From: Lelliottia sp. JS-SCA-14
GTDB lineage: Bacteria; Pseudomonadota; Gammaproteobacteria; Enterobacterales; Enterobacteriaceae
Direction: 5' to 3'
Length of the DNA: 64,000 nucleotides
Assembly (NCBI RefSeq): GCF_035593345.1
Contig: NZ_CP141606.1
Span: forward strand, 496,001 to 560,000
How positions within the stretch are numbered: position 1 is the first letter of the stretch; every line of letters begins with the position of its first letter. The notes beneath the pieces were generated by a model. That model was not told where the DNA came from and made no database searches. It saw nothing but the letters and a program-made list of their open reading frames with translations. The position numbers and the translations under genes were made by a program. Positions 9,545 through 22,764 of the stretch are shown here, in pieces.

Positions 9545-12500
9545 TTACAAACTCCCCGCCGGCCGTTTCCTCGCCGCTGACGTCAACGTTCTTCCCGTTT
9601 TACGCCCGTCCAGTGTTTCCAGACGCATCTGGAACGGCGGGAATGGCATATCAATCCCGTGCTCGCGGAACCCGGCCAGAATCAGCTGGTGGATCTCATG
9701 GCGCAGCGGCATACGGTGTCCCATCTCGGCGGCGTAGATACGCAATTCGAAAATCTGAATCCCCTGCTGCAAATCGACCAGGAACACTTCCGGTGCCGGG
9801 TTGTCGATCACCAGTGAACAGCGCTCGGCGGCGGTATAGAGAATTTGCGTCACCTCTTCGCTGTTGGCATCGGATGGAGCCGGAACGGTCAGAACCACAC
9901 GCGTCACGGAGTCGGACAGCGACCAGTTGATAAACTGCTCGGTGATGAACGCTTTGTTCGGCACGATGATCTCTTTGCGGTCCCAGTCGCTGATGGTGGT
10001 CGCACGAGTATTGATCTTGGTGATGCTCCCGGTCAGATCGCGGATCGTGACCGTATCGCCGATGCGGATCGGTTTTTCGAACAGAATGATCAGGCCCGAA
10101 ATAAAGTTGGCGAAGATCTCCTGCAAACCAAAGCCCAGACCTACACCGAGTGCCGCGACCAGCCACTGCAGTTTCGACCATTCAATCCCAATCATCGAGA
10201 AGCCGACCAGCCCGCCAAACAGCAGGATCAGGTACTTGGTGATGGTGGTGATGGCGTATCCCGTGCCGGGGGTGAGATCCAGGTGCTGCAACAGCGCCAG
10301 CTCCAGCAGAGCAGGGAAGTTACGCACCAGCTGGGTGGTAATGATCAGCACCAGAATCGCGATTAACACCGCACCCAGGGTAATCGGCTCCAGGCTCTCG
10401 ACGCCCTGTACCGTGGACGTCGCGTCCCACAGGGAGATGTTTTCAAGGAAGCCAAACGCCGAGTGGATTTCGGACCACAGCACGATCACCGACAGCAGCG
10501 CGATCAGCATCAGAATGGATCGCACCAGTCGCAGGGACTGGGTACTGATGGCATCCAGATCCAGTTCGACCTCATCCACTTCCGTCGTCCCTTCGGTGCT
10601 GCTGGTGCTGTGCGGATCGTCTTCGCCACGCGCGCGCTGGGCGAGGATCTCGGCGCGACGGTGTTTTGCGCGGTCAAACGCCAGTCGGCGGCGCTGAATC
10701 AGCATCCAGCGGCGGATAACGTGATAAACCACCAACAGCAGGAACCAGATCGCTACCGAGGTTTCGAGACGCGCGAGCAGGGCCTGGGCGGTCGCCAGAT
10801 ACCCGACTGCGGCGGCCAGAATCGCGACCAGCGGTGCGCTGAGGAGCAGGTTCCACAGCATGCGGTTCACCATGTTTTCGCCGCTGCCGCTTTTGTCGAC
10901 ATACAGCGGAATACCGGCGCGTTTCAGGCTCAGGGTCACCATCGCCAGCGCACCGCAGATCAGCATGAAGCACAGGCGCCCTAAGGAGCCGGAAAACTCA
11001 CGGTCGTTGAGATTATCGAACATAATCAGCGCCATAATCAGCGGCACGATAAGCCCAATACTCATCAGGTAATAGCGCATCGCCCGCGTTACGCGCTGGC
11101 GCGGCCAGGCGAAGTGGGCGATAAACAGCCCGTTCGGGCGGGCAAAGGTGGCGCAAATCATCACCACCCACAGCAGCGGCACCGTAGCCGTCACGCCATC
11201 GCCAATCGCTACTGCGAGCGGATACGGCCAGGCTTCACGCAGGCCATAGCCCAGCGTCATCCACAGCACCGGCAGCGGAGACGCCACCAGAATCGACCAG
11301 AATACGGTGCGCAGCGTGAGCCAGAAGTGGTCCTGCGTCACCTTCCCGACGCGTGCGCTAGAACGTTCCAGGAAGCGGGTGAAGTGCCTGCGCGAGTAAA
11401 TGCTAAAACCAACCAGAATCAACGCCCCGAGCAGCGGGAAAATCGTCTCTTTGCTGGTGAGGATCATCACGCCTGCTTTGCCCACCTGACCAAAGGTATC
11501 CAGTGAGATCAGGCGACGCAGATCCTGCACAATGTCGATCGGCCAGGAGATGCTCATCGGCCGTACGTCAGAAGTCCAGAACAGATAGCGGTGGGTGGCT
11601 TCGTTCACCTCTTTCAGCGCATCTTCCAGCTGACTATTGGACACTTTCAGCTTGGTCAGTTCCAGAATCAGCGTATCGCCGCCCTGCAGCAGAGAGTTCA
11701 GCAGTTCGCGCTGCGTGCGTAGCTGAGCTTCGAGAATACGGTTCTCTTCGCTGGTCAACGGCTCGCTATCCGCCTGATGCTGCTGACGGACTTGCGACTG
11801 TTTGTTAAGAAGATCTTCGTAGCGCAGGCGCTGGACGCGCAGCTGCGCCATTTCGGTGTCGAGCTGTTGCGGCTTAGGCATCTCCGGCAGACGCGCCACC
11901 TGAGCGCGTAAGGCTTCGCCCAGCAGATTCGACGAGCCCAGCCACTGGGACTGCTCGCGCAAGGTGTTCAGAGCCTGACGCACCTGCAAGGTCTGATTGG
12001 TCGCCTGACGCTGCTGCGAGGCGACGAGATCCATACGCTGGGCCTGCTGGTTCAGCGCGGCGGACAACTCGCGGTTGATCTTGAACTGAGCCACAATCCC
12101 GGCCGGGAGGTGCTCGCTGTTTTCCGCCAGCAGTTCGGTGCTCTCCAGCGCACGCTCGGCCTCGCGCTGACGCTGACTGTTGAGCTGATTGCGCAGGGCC
12201 TGCAGATAGGTATCGAGCTGCTGCCCCTGTTTCTGCGCCAGTTCGGAACGCATGCGCGCCAGTTCCTGACGGTTGTTAGCGGAGAGCTGGGCCAGCTCAA
12301 GCTCATCGACCTGGGCTTTGAGTTTGGCGGATTCGGCCTGCAGGCTGAGATTTTGCGGATTGTTGCCGGGCTGCGTGCCGATGCGGCGCTCAACTTCACT
12401 GAGCTGGCGGCGGGCATCGGTTTGCTGTTGCGGCAGCTGGCTGAGGGAGTCCGCGATTTCACGCGCGCGCTCTTGCTCCTGCTGCGCCTGACGGCTCTTC

Positions 12501-12856
12501 TCCAGCAGCTGACTGCTGACCTGCAGGATTTCCTGATTCAGAGCGTCGGTGCTCATACCCGAAGGAACGTCGCGCGGCTCGTCGCGCATGTTGTTCAGCT
12601 GCGAGCGGAGCGTCTGGGAGAGTTTGGGGAAGTTGTCGATAACCTGCTGATATTGCTCTGCGCGCTCGAGGGAACCTTTGCGTTCCTCAAGCGCGTTCAG
12701 CGCGGCCTGGAGCTGCTCAACGGCTTCCGGCTGGGCGGGTTTTGCCGCCTTCGCCTGCTCCAGTTCCTGAGATATCTGTTTGGCATCAGGGGCTGTCGCT
12801 GCGTACGCCCCTGTACTGAGGCACCAGGCCATCAGAAAAATGATAATCGGGCGCAC
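9545..12856 (-). CDS. mscM: Miniconductance mechanosensitive channel MscM (YjeP)
   Basis: A 1103-residue inner-membrane channel of the MscS superfamily (E. coli 1107). A signal peptide (MRPIIIFLMAWCLSTGAYA) precedes a ~450-residue periplasmic region rich in Gln/Leu heptads that looks coiled-coil. A multi-helix membrane region follows, then the MscS pore and beta domain near 850-1000 (ALGVGLGFGLQEIFANFISG, then IRIGDTVTIRDLTGSITKI). Opens under low membrane tension to release osmolytes. It follows psd by 17 bp, as in the E. coli psd-mscM operon. Confidence 0.97.
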   Translation of the reverse strand: MRPIIIFLMAWCLSTGAYAATAPDAKQISQELEQAKAAKPAQPEAVEQLQAALNALEERKGSLERAEQYQQVIDNFPKLSQTLRSQLNNMRDEPRDVPSGMSTDALNQEILQVSSQLLEKSRQAQQEQERAREIADSLSQLPQQQTDARRQLSEVERRIGTQPGNNPQNLSLQAESAKLKAQVDELELAQLSANNRQELARMRSELAQKQGQQLDTYLQALRNQLNSQRQREAERALESTELLAENSEHLPAGIVAQFKINRELSAALNQQAQRMDLVASQQRQATNQTLQVRQALNTLREQSQWLGSSNLLGEALRAQVARLPEMPKPQQLDTEMAQLRVQRLRYEDLLNKQSQVRQQHQADSEPLTSEENRILEAQLRTQRELLNSLLQGGDTLILELTKLKVSNSQLEDALKEVNEATHRYLFWTSDVRPMSISWPIDIVQDLRRLISLDTFGQVGKAGVMILTSKETIFPLLGALILVGFSIYSRRHFTRFLERSSARVGKVTQDHFWLTLRTVFWSILVASPLPVLWMTLGYGLREAWPYPLAVAIGDGVTATVPLLWVVMICATFARPNGLFIAHFAWPRQRVTRAMRYYLMSIGLIVPLIMALIMFDNLNDREFSGSLGRLCFMLICGALAMVTLSLKRAGIPLYVDKSGSGENMVNRMLWNLLLSAPLVAILAAAVGYLATAQALLARLETSVAIWFLLLVVYHVIRRWMLIQRRRLAFDRAKHRRAEILAQRARGEDDPHSTSSTEGTTEVDEVELDLDAISTQSLRLVRSILMLIALLSVIVLWSEIHSAFGFLENISLWDATSTVQGVESLEPITLGAVLIAILVLIITTQLVRNFPALLELALLQHLDLTPGTGYAITTITKYLILLFGGLVGFSMIGIEWSKLQWLVAALGVGLGFGLQEIFANFISGLIILFEKPIRIGDTVTIRDLTGSITKINTRATTISDWDRKEIIVPNKAFITEQFINWSLSDSVTRVVLTVPAPSDANSEEVTQILYTAAERCSLVIDNPAPEVFLVDLQQGIQIFELRIYAAEMGHRMPLRHEIHQLILAGFREHGIDMPFPPFQMRLETLDGRKTGRTLTSAARKRPAGSL

Positions 12857-12873
12857 TTCAGTAACCCCTTTGG

Positions 12874-13842
12874 TTAGCCTTGGTCTTTCTTATCGTCAAC
12901 CAGCGGGCTGGCGTCGTGTTCGGCTTTGATCTCTTCGGCTGGCAGCGGTGCTGGCTCAGCGTCTGGCGTCACGAAGGTTTCGGTAGAAACGGCCAGCGGC
13001 TGACCGATTTTCGTCACGGACAGGCTAGAAAGCGTTTCAACCAGATCCACTTTACCCGGTGCGAACAGGTTGATCACCGTGGAACCCAGTTTGAAGCGAC
13101 CCATCTCCTGACCTTTCAGCAGGGCAACGGAGCCTTCGCTTTCGCCAGCCGGCCAGGTCCAGCGTTTGATCACGCCTTCGCGCGGCGGGGTGATGGTGCC
13201 AGCCCACACGGTTTCGATGCTGCCTACAATGGTAGCACCGACCAGAATCTGCGCCATTGGGCCAAATTCAGTATCAAACAGGCAGATGACGCGCTCGTTA
13301 CGGGCGAACAGGTTCGGGACGTTTTGCGCCGTCAGATGGTTCACGGAGAACAGATCGCCCGGCACGTAGATCATCTCACGCAGGATACCGTTGCATGGCA
13401 TGTGAACGCGGTGATAGTCGCGCGGCGACAGGTAGGTGGTGACAAACGAGCCGTTGCGGAACAGATCCGCCATCAGGTAGTTACCCGCCAGCAGGGCTTC
13501 CACGCTGTAGTCGTGGCCTTTGGCCTGCAGGATTTTGTCTTCTTCAATTTTGCCGAGCTGGCTAATCACGCCGTCAGCAGGCATCACCAGCACGTTGGGG
13601 TCGGTATTCAGCGGGCGAACGTCATCGCGCAGTGGGCGGACGAAGAAATTGTTAAAGGTGCGATAGCTGGCGGTGTCCGGCTTCTGCGCCTCTTTCATGT
13701 CGACCTTGTAGTATTTAACGAACAGATCGATAACCAGCTTTGTCAGCCAGCCCGCTCGTTTGCTCGCGCCCCAGCCCGCCAGGCGGGTGAGCCATAGTTT
13801 AGGCAGAATGTATTGAAGCGAAAGTTTAAATGAGTTTAACAA
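12874..13842 (-). CDS. psd: Phosphatidylserine decarboxylase proenzyme
   Basis: A 322-residue inner-membrane-associated enzyme making phosphatidylethanolamine. The autocleavage site LGST is in [13 protein letters not shown], where the Ser becomes the N-terminal pyruvoyl group. Catalytic-triad blocks are [20 protein letters not shown] and the LGST Ser. The start is TTG at 13842 ([14 protein letters not shown]), as in E. coli, preceded by GGAGG at 5 bp; using an upstream ATG would add 15 unrelated residues. The C-terminal tail [20 protein letters not shown] is typical. Confidence 0.97.
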   Translation of the reverse strand: MLNSFKLSLQYILPKLWLTRLAGWGASKRAGWLTKLVIDLFVKYYKVDMKEAQKPDTASYRTFNNFFVRPLRDDVRPLNTDPNVLVMPADGVISQLGKIEEDKILQAKGHDYSVEALLAGNYLMADLFRNGSFVTTYLSPRDYHRVHMPCNGILREMIYVPGDLFSVNHLTAQNVPNLFARNERVICLFDTEFGPMAQILVGATIVGSIETVWAGTITPPREGVIKRWTWPAGESEGSVALLKGQEMGRFKLGSTVINLFAPGKVDLVETLSSLSVTKIGQPLAVSTETFVTPDAEPAPLPAEEIKAEHDASPLVDDKKDQG

Positions 13843-13939
13843 GGTAGCCTCCAGGCCATTGTTTTGTCGTTCCTGATCCGGCTTCACAGAGCCGGAACCT
13901 GAAAAAAGGGGACGATTTTAGCGACGCTTAGCTTAGTTG

Positions 13940-14992
13940 TCAGTTATCAGAATCAGAAAAGTTTTTACGCGTTTTTACCTGATCCATGCTTTCGAGGATG
14001 CGGTGATAGTTGTAGAAACGGGTTTCGGCAATTTTCCCGTTTTCCACCGCTTCACGAATGGCGCAGCCAGGGTCGTTGTCGTGTTTACAGTCGCGGTATT
14101 TGCAAGCGCCTAAATATTCATGGAATTCGACAAATCCATTGAAGATTTGTTCCGGCTCAAGGTGCCAGAGACCAAATTCACGCACCCCTGGGGAGTCAAT
14201 GACGTCGCCGCCGTGCGGGAAGTGGTACAGGCGCGAGGCCGTAGTGGTGTGCTGGCCAAGCCCTGAGTTGTCCGACACATCGTTGGTCAGAATCTCTTCC
14301 TGCAGCCCCAGCAGATTGTTTAACAGGCTGGATTTACCCACGCCAGACTGACCGGCGAAAATGCTGATGCGGTCGGTGAGCGCCTCTTCCAGCGGTTTCA
14401 GGCCATCTTTCTTGTGGCTGGAGACCATCAGCACGCGATAGCCAATCGCCCGGTAGATGTCCATCTGCTCGTTCACAAACGCCATGCCGTCTTCATCGAG
14501 CAGGTCGATTTTGTTCAGGACGATCAGCGGCTCGACCTCCAGCGTTTCGCAGGCGACGAGATAGCGGTCGATAATGTTGAGCGAAAGCTCGGGTAAGATC
14601 GCCGAGACAATCACGATCTGATTGATATTCGCGGCGATCGGTTTGACGCCGTCGTAGAAGTCGGGGCGTGTCAGAACGGACGTGCGCTCGTGAACCGCTT
14701 CGACGATCCCTTTTACGTTGACACCTTCGGACGCCGCTTTGCCCGGACGCCATACCACGCGATCACCGGTGACCAGTGAACGGATGGTGCGACGAATGTT
14801 GCAGCGGTGAACGCTACCGTCGGCGGCTTCCACATCGGCATGCATGCCGAAACGGCTGATGACCATGCCTTCGGTCTTTTCGCCAAACAGGTTGTCGTCA
14901 TAATCGGGTTTCTCCGAAGTGGTCTTAAGACGGCGCTGATGGTTGGCACTCACACGGCGCTGTTGCCCTTTGGAGAGTTTATTTTTACTCAA
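13940..14992 (-). CDS. rsgA: Ribosome small-subunit GTPase RsgA
   Basis: A 350-residue circularly permuted GTPase that checks late 30S maturation. Order: basic N-terminal tail ([12 protein letters not shown]), OB fold, G4 NKIDLLD before the P-loop G1 [11 protein letters not shown]3 DSPGVREFG, then a Cys/His zinc domain ([14 protein letters not shown]). Start is TTG at 14992 with AGGAG upstream, giving the E. coli length; the alternative ATG 51 bp upstream adds residues with no family match. First gene of rsgA-psd-mscM, divergent from orn. Confidence 0.97.
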   Translation of the reverse strand: MSKNKLSKGQQRRVSANHQRRLKTTSEKPDYDDNLFGEKTEGMVISRFGMHADVEAADGSVHRCNIRRTIRSLVTGDRVVWRPGKAASEGVNVKGIVEAVHERTSVLTRPDFYDGVKPIAANINQIVIVSAILPELSLNIIDRYLVACETLEVEPLIVLNKIDLLDEDGMAFVNEQMDIYRAIGYRVLMVSSHKKDGLKPLEEALTDRISIFAGQSGVGKSSLLNNLLGLQEEILTNDVSDNSGLGQHTTTASRLYHFPHGGDVIDSPGVREFGLWHLEPEQIFNGFVEFHEYLGACKYRDCKHDNDPGCAIREAVENGKIAETRFYNYHRILESMDQVKTRKNFSDSDN

Positions 14993-15099
14993 TCGTGCTG
15001 ACTCCTGGTCGCCCGTATCGGGCAAAACCTCTATGATACACACTAATTAATACTAGTTAACCTGCTACAGCCGGTTATGCGAGAAGGGTGGAAAATAAC

Positions 15100-15645
15100 A
15101 TGAGCGCAGACGAAAACAACCTGATTTGGATCGATCTTGAAATGACCGGGCTGGATCCCGAGCGCGATCGCATCATTGAGATCGCCACGCTGGTGACCGA
15201 TGCCAACCTGAACATTCTGGCAGAAGGGCCGACGATTGCCGTGCATCAGTCTGACGAACAGCTGGCGCTGATGGACGACTGGAACGTGCGCACCCATACC
15301 GGCAGCGGGCTGGTGGAACGCGTGAAAGCCAGCACCCAGGGCGATCGCGATGCCGAGCTGGCGACGATCGCGTTCCTGAAACAGTGGGTGCCTGAGGGGA
15401 AATCGCCGATCTGCGGTAACAGCATCGGCCAGGACCGTCGCTTCCTGTTCAAGTATATGCCGGAGCTGGAAGCCTATTTCCACTACCGTTATCTGGACGT
15501 GAGCACGCTGAAAGAGCTGGCGCGTCGCTGGAAACCAGAAATTCTGGATGGCTTTAAGAAACAGGGCACCCATCAGGCGATGGACGATATTCGTGAGTCG
15601 GTGGCAGAACTGGCGTATTACCGCGAAAACTTTATTCAGCTCTGA
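15100..15645 (+). CDS. orn: Oligoribonuclease
   Basis: A 181-residue DEDDh 3'-5' exonuclease that degrades di- to pentaribonucleotides, including pGpG from c-di-GMP turnover. Exo I is in [17 protein letters not shown], exo II in [11 protein letters not shown], exo III in [10 protein letters not shown]. The start at MSADENN matches E. coli and has GGTGG eight bases upstream; an in-frame ATG 12 bp earlier is less well placed. It precedes a REP unit and the glycine tRNA operon. Confidence 0.97.
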   Translation: MSADENNLIWIDLEMTGLDPERDRIIEIATLVTDANLNILAEGPTIAVHQSDEQLALMDDWNVRTHTGSGLVERVKASTQGDRDAELATIAFLKQWVPEGKSPICGNSIGQDRRFLFKYMPELEAYFHYRYLDVSTLKELARRWKPEILDGFKKQGTHQAMDDIRESVAELAYYRENFIQL

Positions 15646-15658
15646 TTTCAGATGGTTG

Positions 15659-15690
15659 CCGGGGGGCGGTTTCGCCTTACCCGGCCTATT
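15659..15690. repeat. Single REP unit downstream of orn
   Basis: GCCGGGGGGCGGTTTCGCCT followed by TACCCGGCC, an imperfect palindrome of the REP type just after the orn stop. It probably stabilises or ends the orn transcript before the tRNA promoter. Confidence 0.7.
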
Positions 15691-15775
15691 CCGTCTGTTT
15701 TTGGTGTAAAAACATGCAAAGCGATGAATAATCCATCACTTGAACTGAATTTCGAAAAAATCGCTTTAAGGGGGG

Positions 15776-15812
15776 TTGCAGCTAAAAGGATTTCTCGTAT
15801 AATGCGCCTCCC
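15776..15812 (+). promoter_or_regulatory. tRNA-Gly operon promoter with GC-rich discriminator
   Basis: -35 TTGCAG (15776-15781), 16-bp spacer, perfect -10 TATAAT (15798-15803), then GCGCCTCCC. The GC-rich discriminator is typical of stringently controlled stable-RNA promoters. Confidence 0.88.
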
Positions 15813-15854
15813 GTAACGACAGAGAATTACACGTTACGACAGCGTCAGATTTTT

Positions 15855-15930
<76 letters not shown>

Positions 15931-15976
15931 AAATTTGAAAGTATCGCAAGATACGCGCAGCACCAGGACCACCCAA

Positions 15977-16052
<76 letters not shown>

Positions 16053-16088
16053 AAATTTGAAAAGTGTCGTCAGACACGCACCACCCAA

Positions 16089-16164
<76 letters not shown>

Positions 16165-16184
16165 AATTCTTCTTCATACCCAGT

Positions 16185-16433
16185 TTATCCACAGCGAAGT
16201 CTTTCGTTGGGGACATTTTCTATTGCTTCTGACAAACTCTTGTAAACAGAGTTATCCACAGATCCTGCTATTATTCCTGAACCGCCAAAACCTTCGCACG
16301 GTGAACGGTATATCCGTAACTTATTGAAGTTGATATATAAAATTTGATTTCAAAATGTTATTGAGATCACTTGACCTGTCTGCAAAGCCTGATGGTGCCT
16401 GACTTCGTGATTTTATTCACAGGCTGTGAATAG
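16185..16433. other. datA: DnaA-box cluster in the position of E. coli datA
   Basis: The 270-bp gap between the tRNA-Gly genes and queG has no gene. It holds perfect DnaA boxes TTATCCACA at 16185-16193 and 16252-16260, TTATTCACA (also matching TTATNCACA) at 16413-16421, and an 8/9 match on the other strand at 16425-16433. An A/T-rich stretch around 16320-16365 lies between the second and third boxes. E. coli datA, which promotes DnaA-ATP hydrolysis, lies at the same glyVXY-queG junction. I could not find a full-consensus IHF site. Confidence 0.75.
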
Positions 16434-16434
16434 T

Positions 16435-17572
16435 TCAGGCGTCGCGCGGAAGCCCTTTTTCGACCACCCGAACCAGACGCTGTTTCTTCGGCAATTGCAC
16501 CTCAACGACACAGGCGTTTCGCTTCTCGATTTGCTGCGCAATCGCCCACTCTATGTGTTCGTCGAGAAGTGGGTGCTCACCTCGGCGCGTTTCAAGCGCC
16601 TGGATAGTGGCTTCGTCCCAGGGGGCATTTCCCAGGGCCACGGCAATATTTCGCAGCCAGCGCAGATGTCCGATACGACGGATCGCCGAACCTTCGGTGA
16701 TTCGCAGAAACTTAGTTTCATCCCAGGCAAACAGCTCCGTCAGTTTCGGGGCGTGTAAGGCTTTGCGCGGGCTGAAATCGTCTTCGTCCGTGAGCTGCGA
16801 ATAGCGATTCCACGGGCAGATGAGCTGGCAATCGTCACAGCCGTAAATCCGGTTGCCAATCAGCGGGCGGAACTCTTCCGGGATCGCCCCTTCAAGCTCA
16901 ATCGTGAGATACGAGATACAGCGGCGTGCATCCACGGTATAGGGCTCGACAATCGCTCCTGTCGGGCAGATGGTCATGCAGGCCACGCAGCGCCCACAGC
17001 CCTCTTCAACCGGGCCGTCGACCGGCAGCGGCAAATCAATCAGCAATTCACCGAGAAAAAAGAACGAACCTGCATCGCGGCTTAAGATAAGTGAGTGCTT
17101 ACCTGTCCATCCAAGTCCGGCTTTTTCGGCAATGGGGCGCTCAAGGATAGGCGCGGAGTCGACAAAGGGTCTAAAATTCAGCGAGCCACAGTGCTGCTGA
17201 ATAGTTTCCCCGAGTTTTTTTAAGCGGTTACGCAGAAGCTTGTGATAATCACGCCCGAGGGCATAACGGCTGACGTAACCCAATGAAGGATCTTTCAGCG
17301 TGCGGGCAAACGCCGCGTTGGCGGGAAGGTAGTTCATGCGAACGCTAATGACGCGCAGCGTCCCCGGCAAAAGCTCGTGGGGCCGGGCGCGCATCATGCC
17401 GTGACGCGCCATCCACTCCATTTCGCCGTGGTATTGTTTGTCCAGCCAGGCCTGCAGTTTTGGCTCGCTCGCGGAAAGGTCCGTATCGGTGATACCGACT
17501 TTCTGAAAGCCAAGCTCAGCGCCCCACTGTTTAATGTTTTGCGCTAACTGATTGAGATCGAGGGGCTGTGAC

Positions 17573-17574
<2 letters not shown>
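16435..17574 (-). CDS. queG: Epoxyqueuosine reductase QueG
   Basis: A 379-residue cobalamin- and Fe-S-dependent enzyme for the last step of queuosine synthesis in tRNA. Two [4Fe-4S] motifs are visible: CGRCVACMTICP with a later CISY, and CDDCQLICPWN. FVDSAPILERPIAEKAGLGW is the conserved block near the cobalamin site. The start at 17574 (MSQPLDLNQLAQ) matches E. coli. Its ATG and that of divergent nnr share the four bases CATG. Confidence 0.96.
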
Positions 17575-19553
<1,979 letters not shown>

Positions 19554-19569
19554 ATGAAGGGATAACGGG

Positions 19570-20913
19570 ATGATTAATCGCGTTAAAGGTTGGCTGCTGG
19601 CCGCAACGGTGCTGCTGTGCGCGCAGGCCGGTGCGGCAAGTTTATCGGACATTCAGGTGTCCAACGGTGATTCGCAGGCGCGCATCACCTTCAGTTTCAT
19701 GGGCGATCCCGATTACGCCTTTACCCAGGTCGATAAACGTAGCGTCGCGCTGGATATCAAACAGACCGGCGTGATTCAGGGCTTGCCGCTGCAGTTTAGC
19801 GGTAACAACCTGGTCAAAAGTATTCGCTCCGGCAATGCGCAAGATCCTCAGTCTTTGCGACTGGTGGTCGATCTGACGCAGAACGGCAAAACCCGCGCGG
19901 TGAAGCAGCAAAACGGCGCGAACTACACCGTGGTCTTTACCATTAACGCCGATGTCCCGCCGCCTCCACCTCCGCCGCCTGCACCTGTCGTGGCACAGCG
20001 CGTGGAGCAGCCGGTGGTCGCTCCGCGCCCGTCTGAACCGGCGCGAAATCCGTTCAAAGCGCAAAACGATCGCATCACCAGCGTCACCAGCAGCAATACC
20101 GTGACGCGCCCGGCGGCACGTGCGCGGGCGGTGTCGTCCGATGAGAAAGTCATTATCGCTATTGATGCCGGCCACGGCGGCCAGGATCCTGGCGCGATTG
20201 GGCCGGGCGGTACGCAGGAGAAAAGCGTCACTATCTCGATTGCCCGTAAGCTGCGCGCCCTGCTGAATGACGATCCGATGTTCAAAGGGGTGATGACCCG
20301 CGACGGCGACTACTTTATCTCGGTGATGGGCCGTTCCGACGTCGCGCGTAAACAGAACGCCAACTTCCTGGTGTCGATCCACGCGGATGCCGCGCCAAAC
20401 CGCAGTGCGACCGGTGCGTCGGTATGGGTGCTGTCGAACCGCCGTGCGAATAGCGAAATGGCGAACTGGCTCGAAGAGCACGAGAAGCAGTCGGAACTGC
20501 TCGGCGGCGCGGGTGACGTGCTGGCGAACAGCCAGTCCGACCCGTATCTCAGCCAGGCGGTGCTGGATTTACAGTTCGGTCATTCTCAGCGCGTCGGGTA
20601 TGATGTGGCGACGAATGTGATTAGCCAGCTTCAGCGCGTCGGTGCGATCCACAAGCGCCGCCCTGAGCACGCGAGTTTAGGCGTGTTACGCTCCCCGGAT
20701 ATCCCGTCGATCCTGGTCGAAACCGGCTTTATCACCAATAACAACGAAGAGCGTCTGCTGGGCAGCGACAGCTATCAGCAGCAGATTGCCGATGCGATTT
20801 ATAACGGTCTGCGCAATTACTTTTCCGCGCATCCGCTGCAGTCAGCGCCGCAAGGGGGCGCGGGTCAAACCGCCAGCGCCGCTCTGCCTGGCGAGATTAG
20901 CGCGACCAACTAA
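19570..20913 (+). CDS. amiB: N-acetylmuramoyl-L-alanine amidase AmiB
   Basis: A 447-residue periplasmic hydrolase that splits septal peptidoglycan and is activated by EnvC. Layout: signal peptide 1-22, AMIN domain about 24-125, a proline-rich linker near 131-145 (seven consecutive Pro), a second spacer, then the Zn amidase_3 domain from about 192 ([27 protein letters not shown]). The regulatory helix region that blocks the active site lies within the catalytic domain ([19 protein letters not shown]). 9 bp before mutL. Confidence 0.97.
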   Translation: MINRVKGWLLAATVLLCAQAGAASLSDIQVSNGDSQARITFSFMGDPDYAFTQVDKRSVALDIKQTGVIQGLPLQFSGNNLVKSIRSGNAQDPQSLRLVVDLTQNGKTRAVKQQNGANYTVVFTINADVPPPPPPPPAPVVAQRVEQPVVAPRPSEPARNPFKAQNDRITSVTSSNTVTRPAARARAVSSDEKVIIAIDAGHGGQDPGAIGPGGTQEKSVTISIARKLRALLNDDPMFKGVMTRDGDYFISVMGRSDVARKQNANFLVSIHADAAPNRSATGASVWVLSNRRANSEMANWLEEHEKQSELLGGAGDVLANSQSDPYLSQAVLDLQFGHSQRVGYDVATNVISQLQRVGAIHKRRPEHASLGVLRSPDIPSILVETGFITNNNEERLLGSDSYQQQIADAIYNGLRNYFSAHPLQSAPQGGAGQTASAALPGEISATN

Positions 20914-20922
20914 GGAGAATTC

Positions 20923-22764
20923 ATGCCGATTCAGGTTCTGCCGCCGCAGCTTGCGAACCAAATCGCCGCCGGCGAGGTGGTGGAGCGTCCTGCTTCGGTT
21001 GTGAAAGAGCTGGTGGAAAACAGCCTCGATGCGGGCGCAACCCGCATTGATATTGATATCGAACGCGGCGGCGCAAAGCTGATTCGTATTCGGGACAACG
21101 GCTGCGGCATCAAAAAAGACGAGCTGGCTTTAGCGCTGGCTCGTCACGCCACCAGTAAAATTACCTCTCTTGACGATCTGGAAGCGATCATCAGCCTCGG
21201 TTTTCGCGGCGAAGCGCTGGCCAGTATCAGCTCCGTTTCCCGTCTGACGCTCACCTCACGCACTGCCGAACAGCAGGAAGCCTGGCAGGCCTATGCGGAA
21301 GGGCGTGACATGGACGTGACCGTCAAACCTGCCGCCCATCCCGTGGGCACCACGCTGGAAGTGCTGGATCTGTTCTACAACACCCCGGCGCGACGCAAGT
21401 TTATGCGCACCGAAAAAACCGAGTTCGGCCATATCGACGAGATCATTCGCCGTATCGCGCTGGCGCGTTTCGATGTGACGATCAATCTGAGCCATAACGG
21501 CAAAGTGATGCGTCAGTATCGTGCGGTGGCGGAAGGGGGTCAGAAAGAGCGTCGCTTAGGCGCGATCTGCGGAACCGGGTTCCTGGAACAGGCGCTGGCG
21601 ATCGAGTGGCAGCATGGCGATCTCGCGATGCGCGGCTGGGTGGCCGATCCGAAAGCCATGAACGCCACGCTGGCGGAGATCCAGTACTGCTACGTTAACG
21701 GCCGCATGATGCGCGATCGGCTGATCAACCATGCGATCCGCCAGGCCTGTGAAGACAAGCTCGGCGCGGATCAGCAGCCTGCTTTTGTTCTCTATCTTGA
21801 AATCGATCCGCACCAGGTGGACGTTAACGTCCATCCCGCCAAGCACGAAGTGCGTTTCCATCAGTCGCGACTGGTCCACGATTTTATCTATCAGGGCGTG
21901 CTGAGCGTGTTACAGCAGCAGGCTGAACCTTCGCTGCCGCTGGTGGAAGAGACGGTTGCGCCACGCCCGATCCCGGAAAACCGCGTGGCGGCGGGCCGTA
22001 ATCAGTTTGCCGAACCGGCTGTCGCGCGTGAGCCTGAGACGCCGCGCTATTCATCTGGCGGTCAGGCACCACGCCCGAGCGGGGCGAATTATCCCCATGC
22101 GCCGGGGTATCAAAAACAGCAGGGTGCGCTCTACAGCAAATTGCTGGATACTCCGGCCGTGGAGCGTAAAGAGCCTGTGGCGCCATCGGCCCCGGCGCTG
22201 GAAGGGCACAGCCAGAGTTTTGGCCGGGTGCTGACGATCGTTGCCCCGGATATGGCGCTGCTTGAGCGCGACGGGAAGCTGGCGCTGCTGGCGCTACCGG
22301 TTGCGGAACGCTGGCTGAAACAGGCACAGCTGACGCCAGGCGCAAACGCGGCCTGCGCCCAGCCGCTGTTGATTCCGGTGCGGCTCAAAATTTCCGCGGA
22401 CGAAAGCATAGTATTAACGCGCGTTGAGTCCCTGTTGGCGGAAATGGGCATACAATTTGTGTTAGAGGCCCATCATGTGACGATTCGCGCGGTGCCTTTA
22501 CCCTTACGCCAACAAAATTTACAAAACTTGATTCCTGAACTGATAGGCTACCTGGCGCAGCAAACGACCGTTGATGCCACCAATACCGCCCAGTGGATTG
22601 CCCGCCATTTAGCGAGCGACCACCATCCGTGGAGTATGGCGCAAGCCATTACCGTATTGGCAGAAGTTGAACGTCTTTGCCCTCATTTGGTCAAAGCACC
22701 GCCGGGTGGTTTATTACAACGTGTTGATTTAGATTCGGCGATGAATGCCCTGAAAAATGAGTGA
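20923..22764 (+). CDS. mutL: DNA mismatch repair protein MutL
   Basis: A 613-residue GHKL ATPase that couples MutS mismatch recognition to MutH incision and UvrD unwinding. N-terminal ATPase motifs are intact: [36 protein letters not shown] Pro/Arg-rich linker spans about 340-425, and the C-terminal dimerisation domain ends [14 protein letters not shown] lies 6 bp before the ATG. It overlaps miaA by 8 bp. Confidence 0.98.
   Translation: MPIQVLPPQLANQIAAGEVVERPASVVKELVENSLDAGATRIDIDIERGGAKLIRIRDNGCGIKKDELALALARHATSKITSLDDLEAIISLGFRGEALASISSVSRLTLTSRTAEQQEAWQAYAEGRDMDVTVKPAAHPVGTTLEVLDLFYNTPARRKFMRTEKTEFGHIDEIIRRIALARFDVTINLSHNGKVMRQYRAVAEGGQKERRLGAICGTGFLEQALAIEWQHGDLAMRGWVADPKAMNATLAEIQYCYVNGRMMRDRLINHAIRQACEDKLGADQQPAFVLYLEIDPHQVDVNVHPAKHEVRFHQSRLVHDFIYQGVLSVLQQQAEPSLPLVEETVAPRPIPENRVAAGRNQFAEPAVAREPETPRYSSGGQAPRPSGANYPHAPGYQKQQGALYSKLLDTPAVERKEPVAPSAPALEGHSQSFGRVLTIVAPDMALLERDGKLALLALPVAERWLKQAQLTPGANAACAQPLLIPVRLKISADESIVLTRVESLLAEMGIQFVLEAHHVTIRAVPLPLRQQNLQNLIPELIGYLAQQTTVDATNTAQWIARHLASDHHPWSMAQAITVLAEVERLCPHLVKAPPGGLLQRVDLDSAMNALKNE

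Noticed and set aside
9545..12856. Long plus-strand frames opposite mscM
   Set aside because: Shadows of mscM caused by its strong codon bias; none has a ribosome site or domain.
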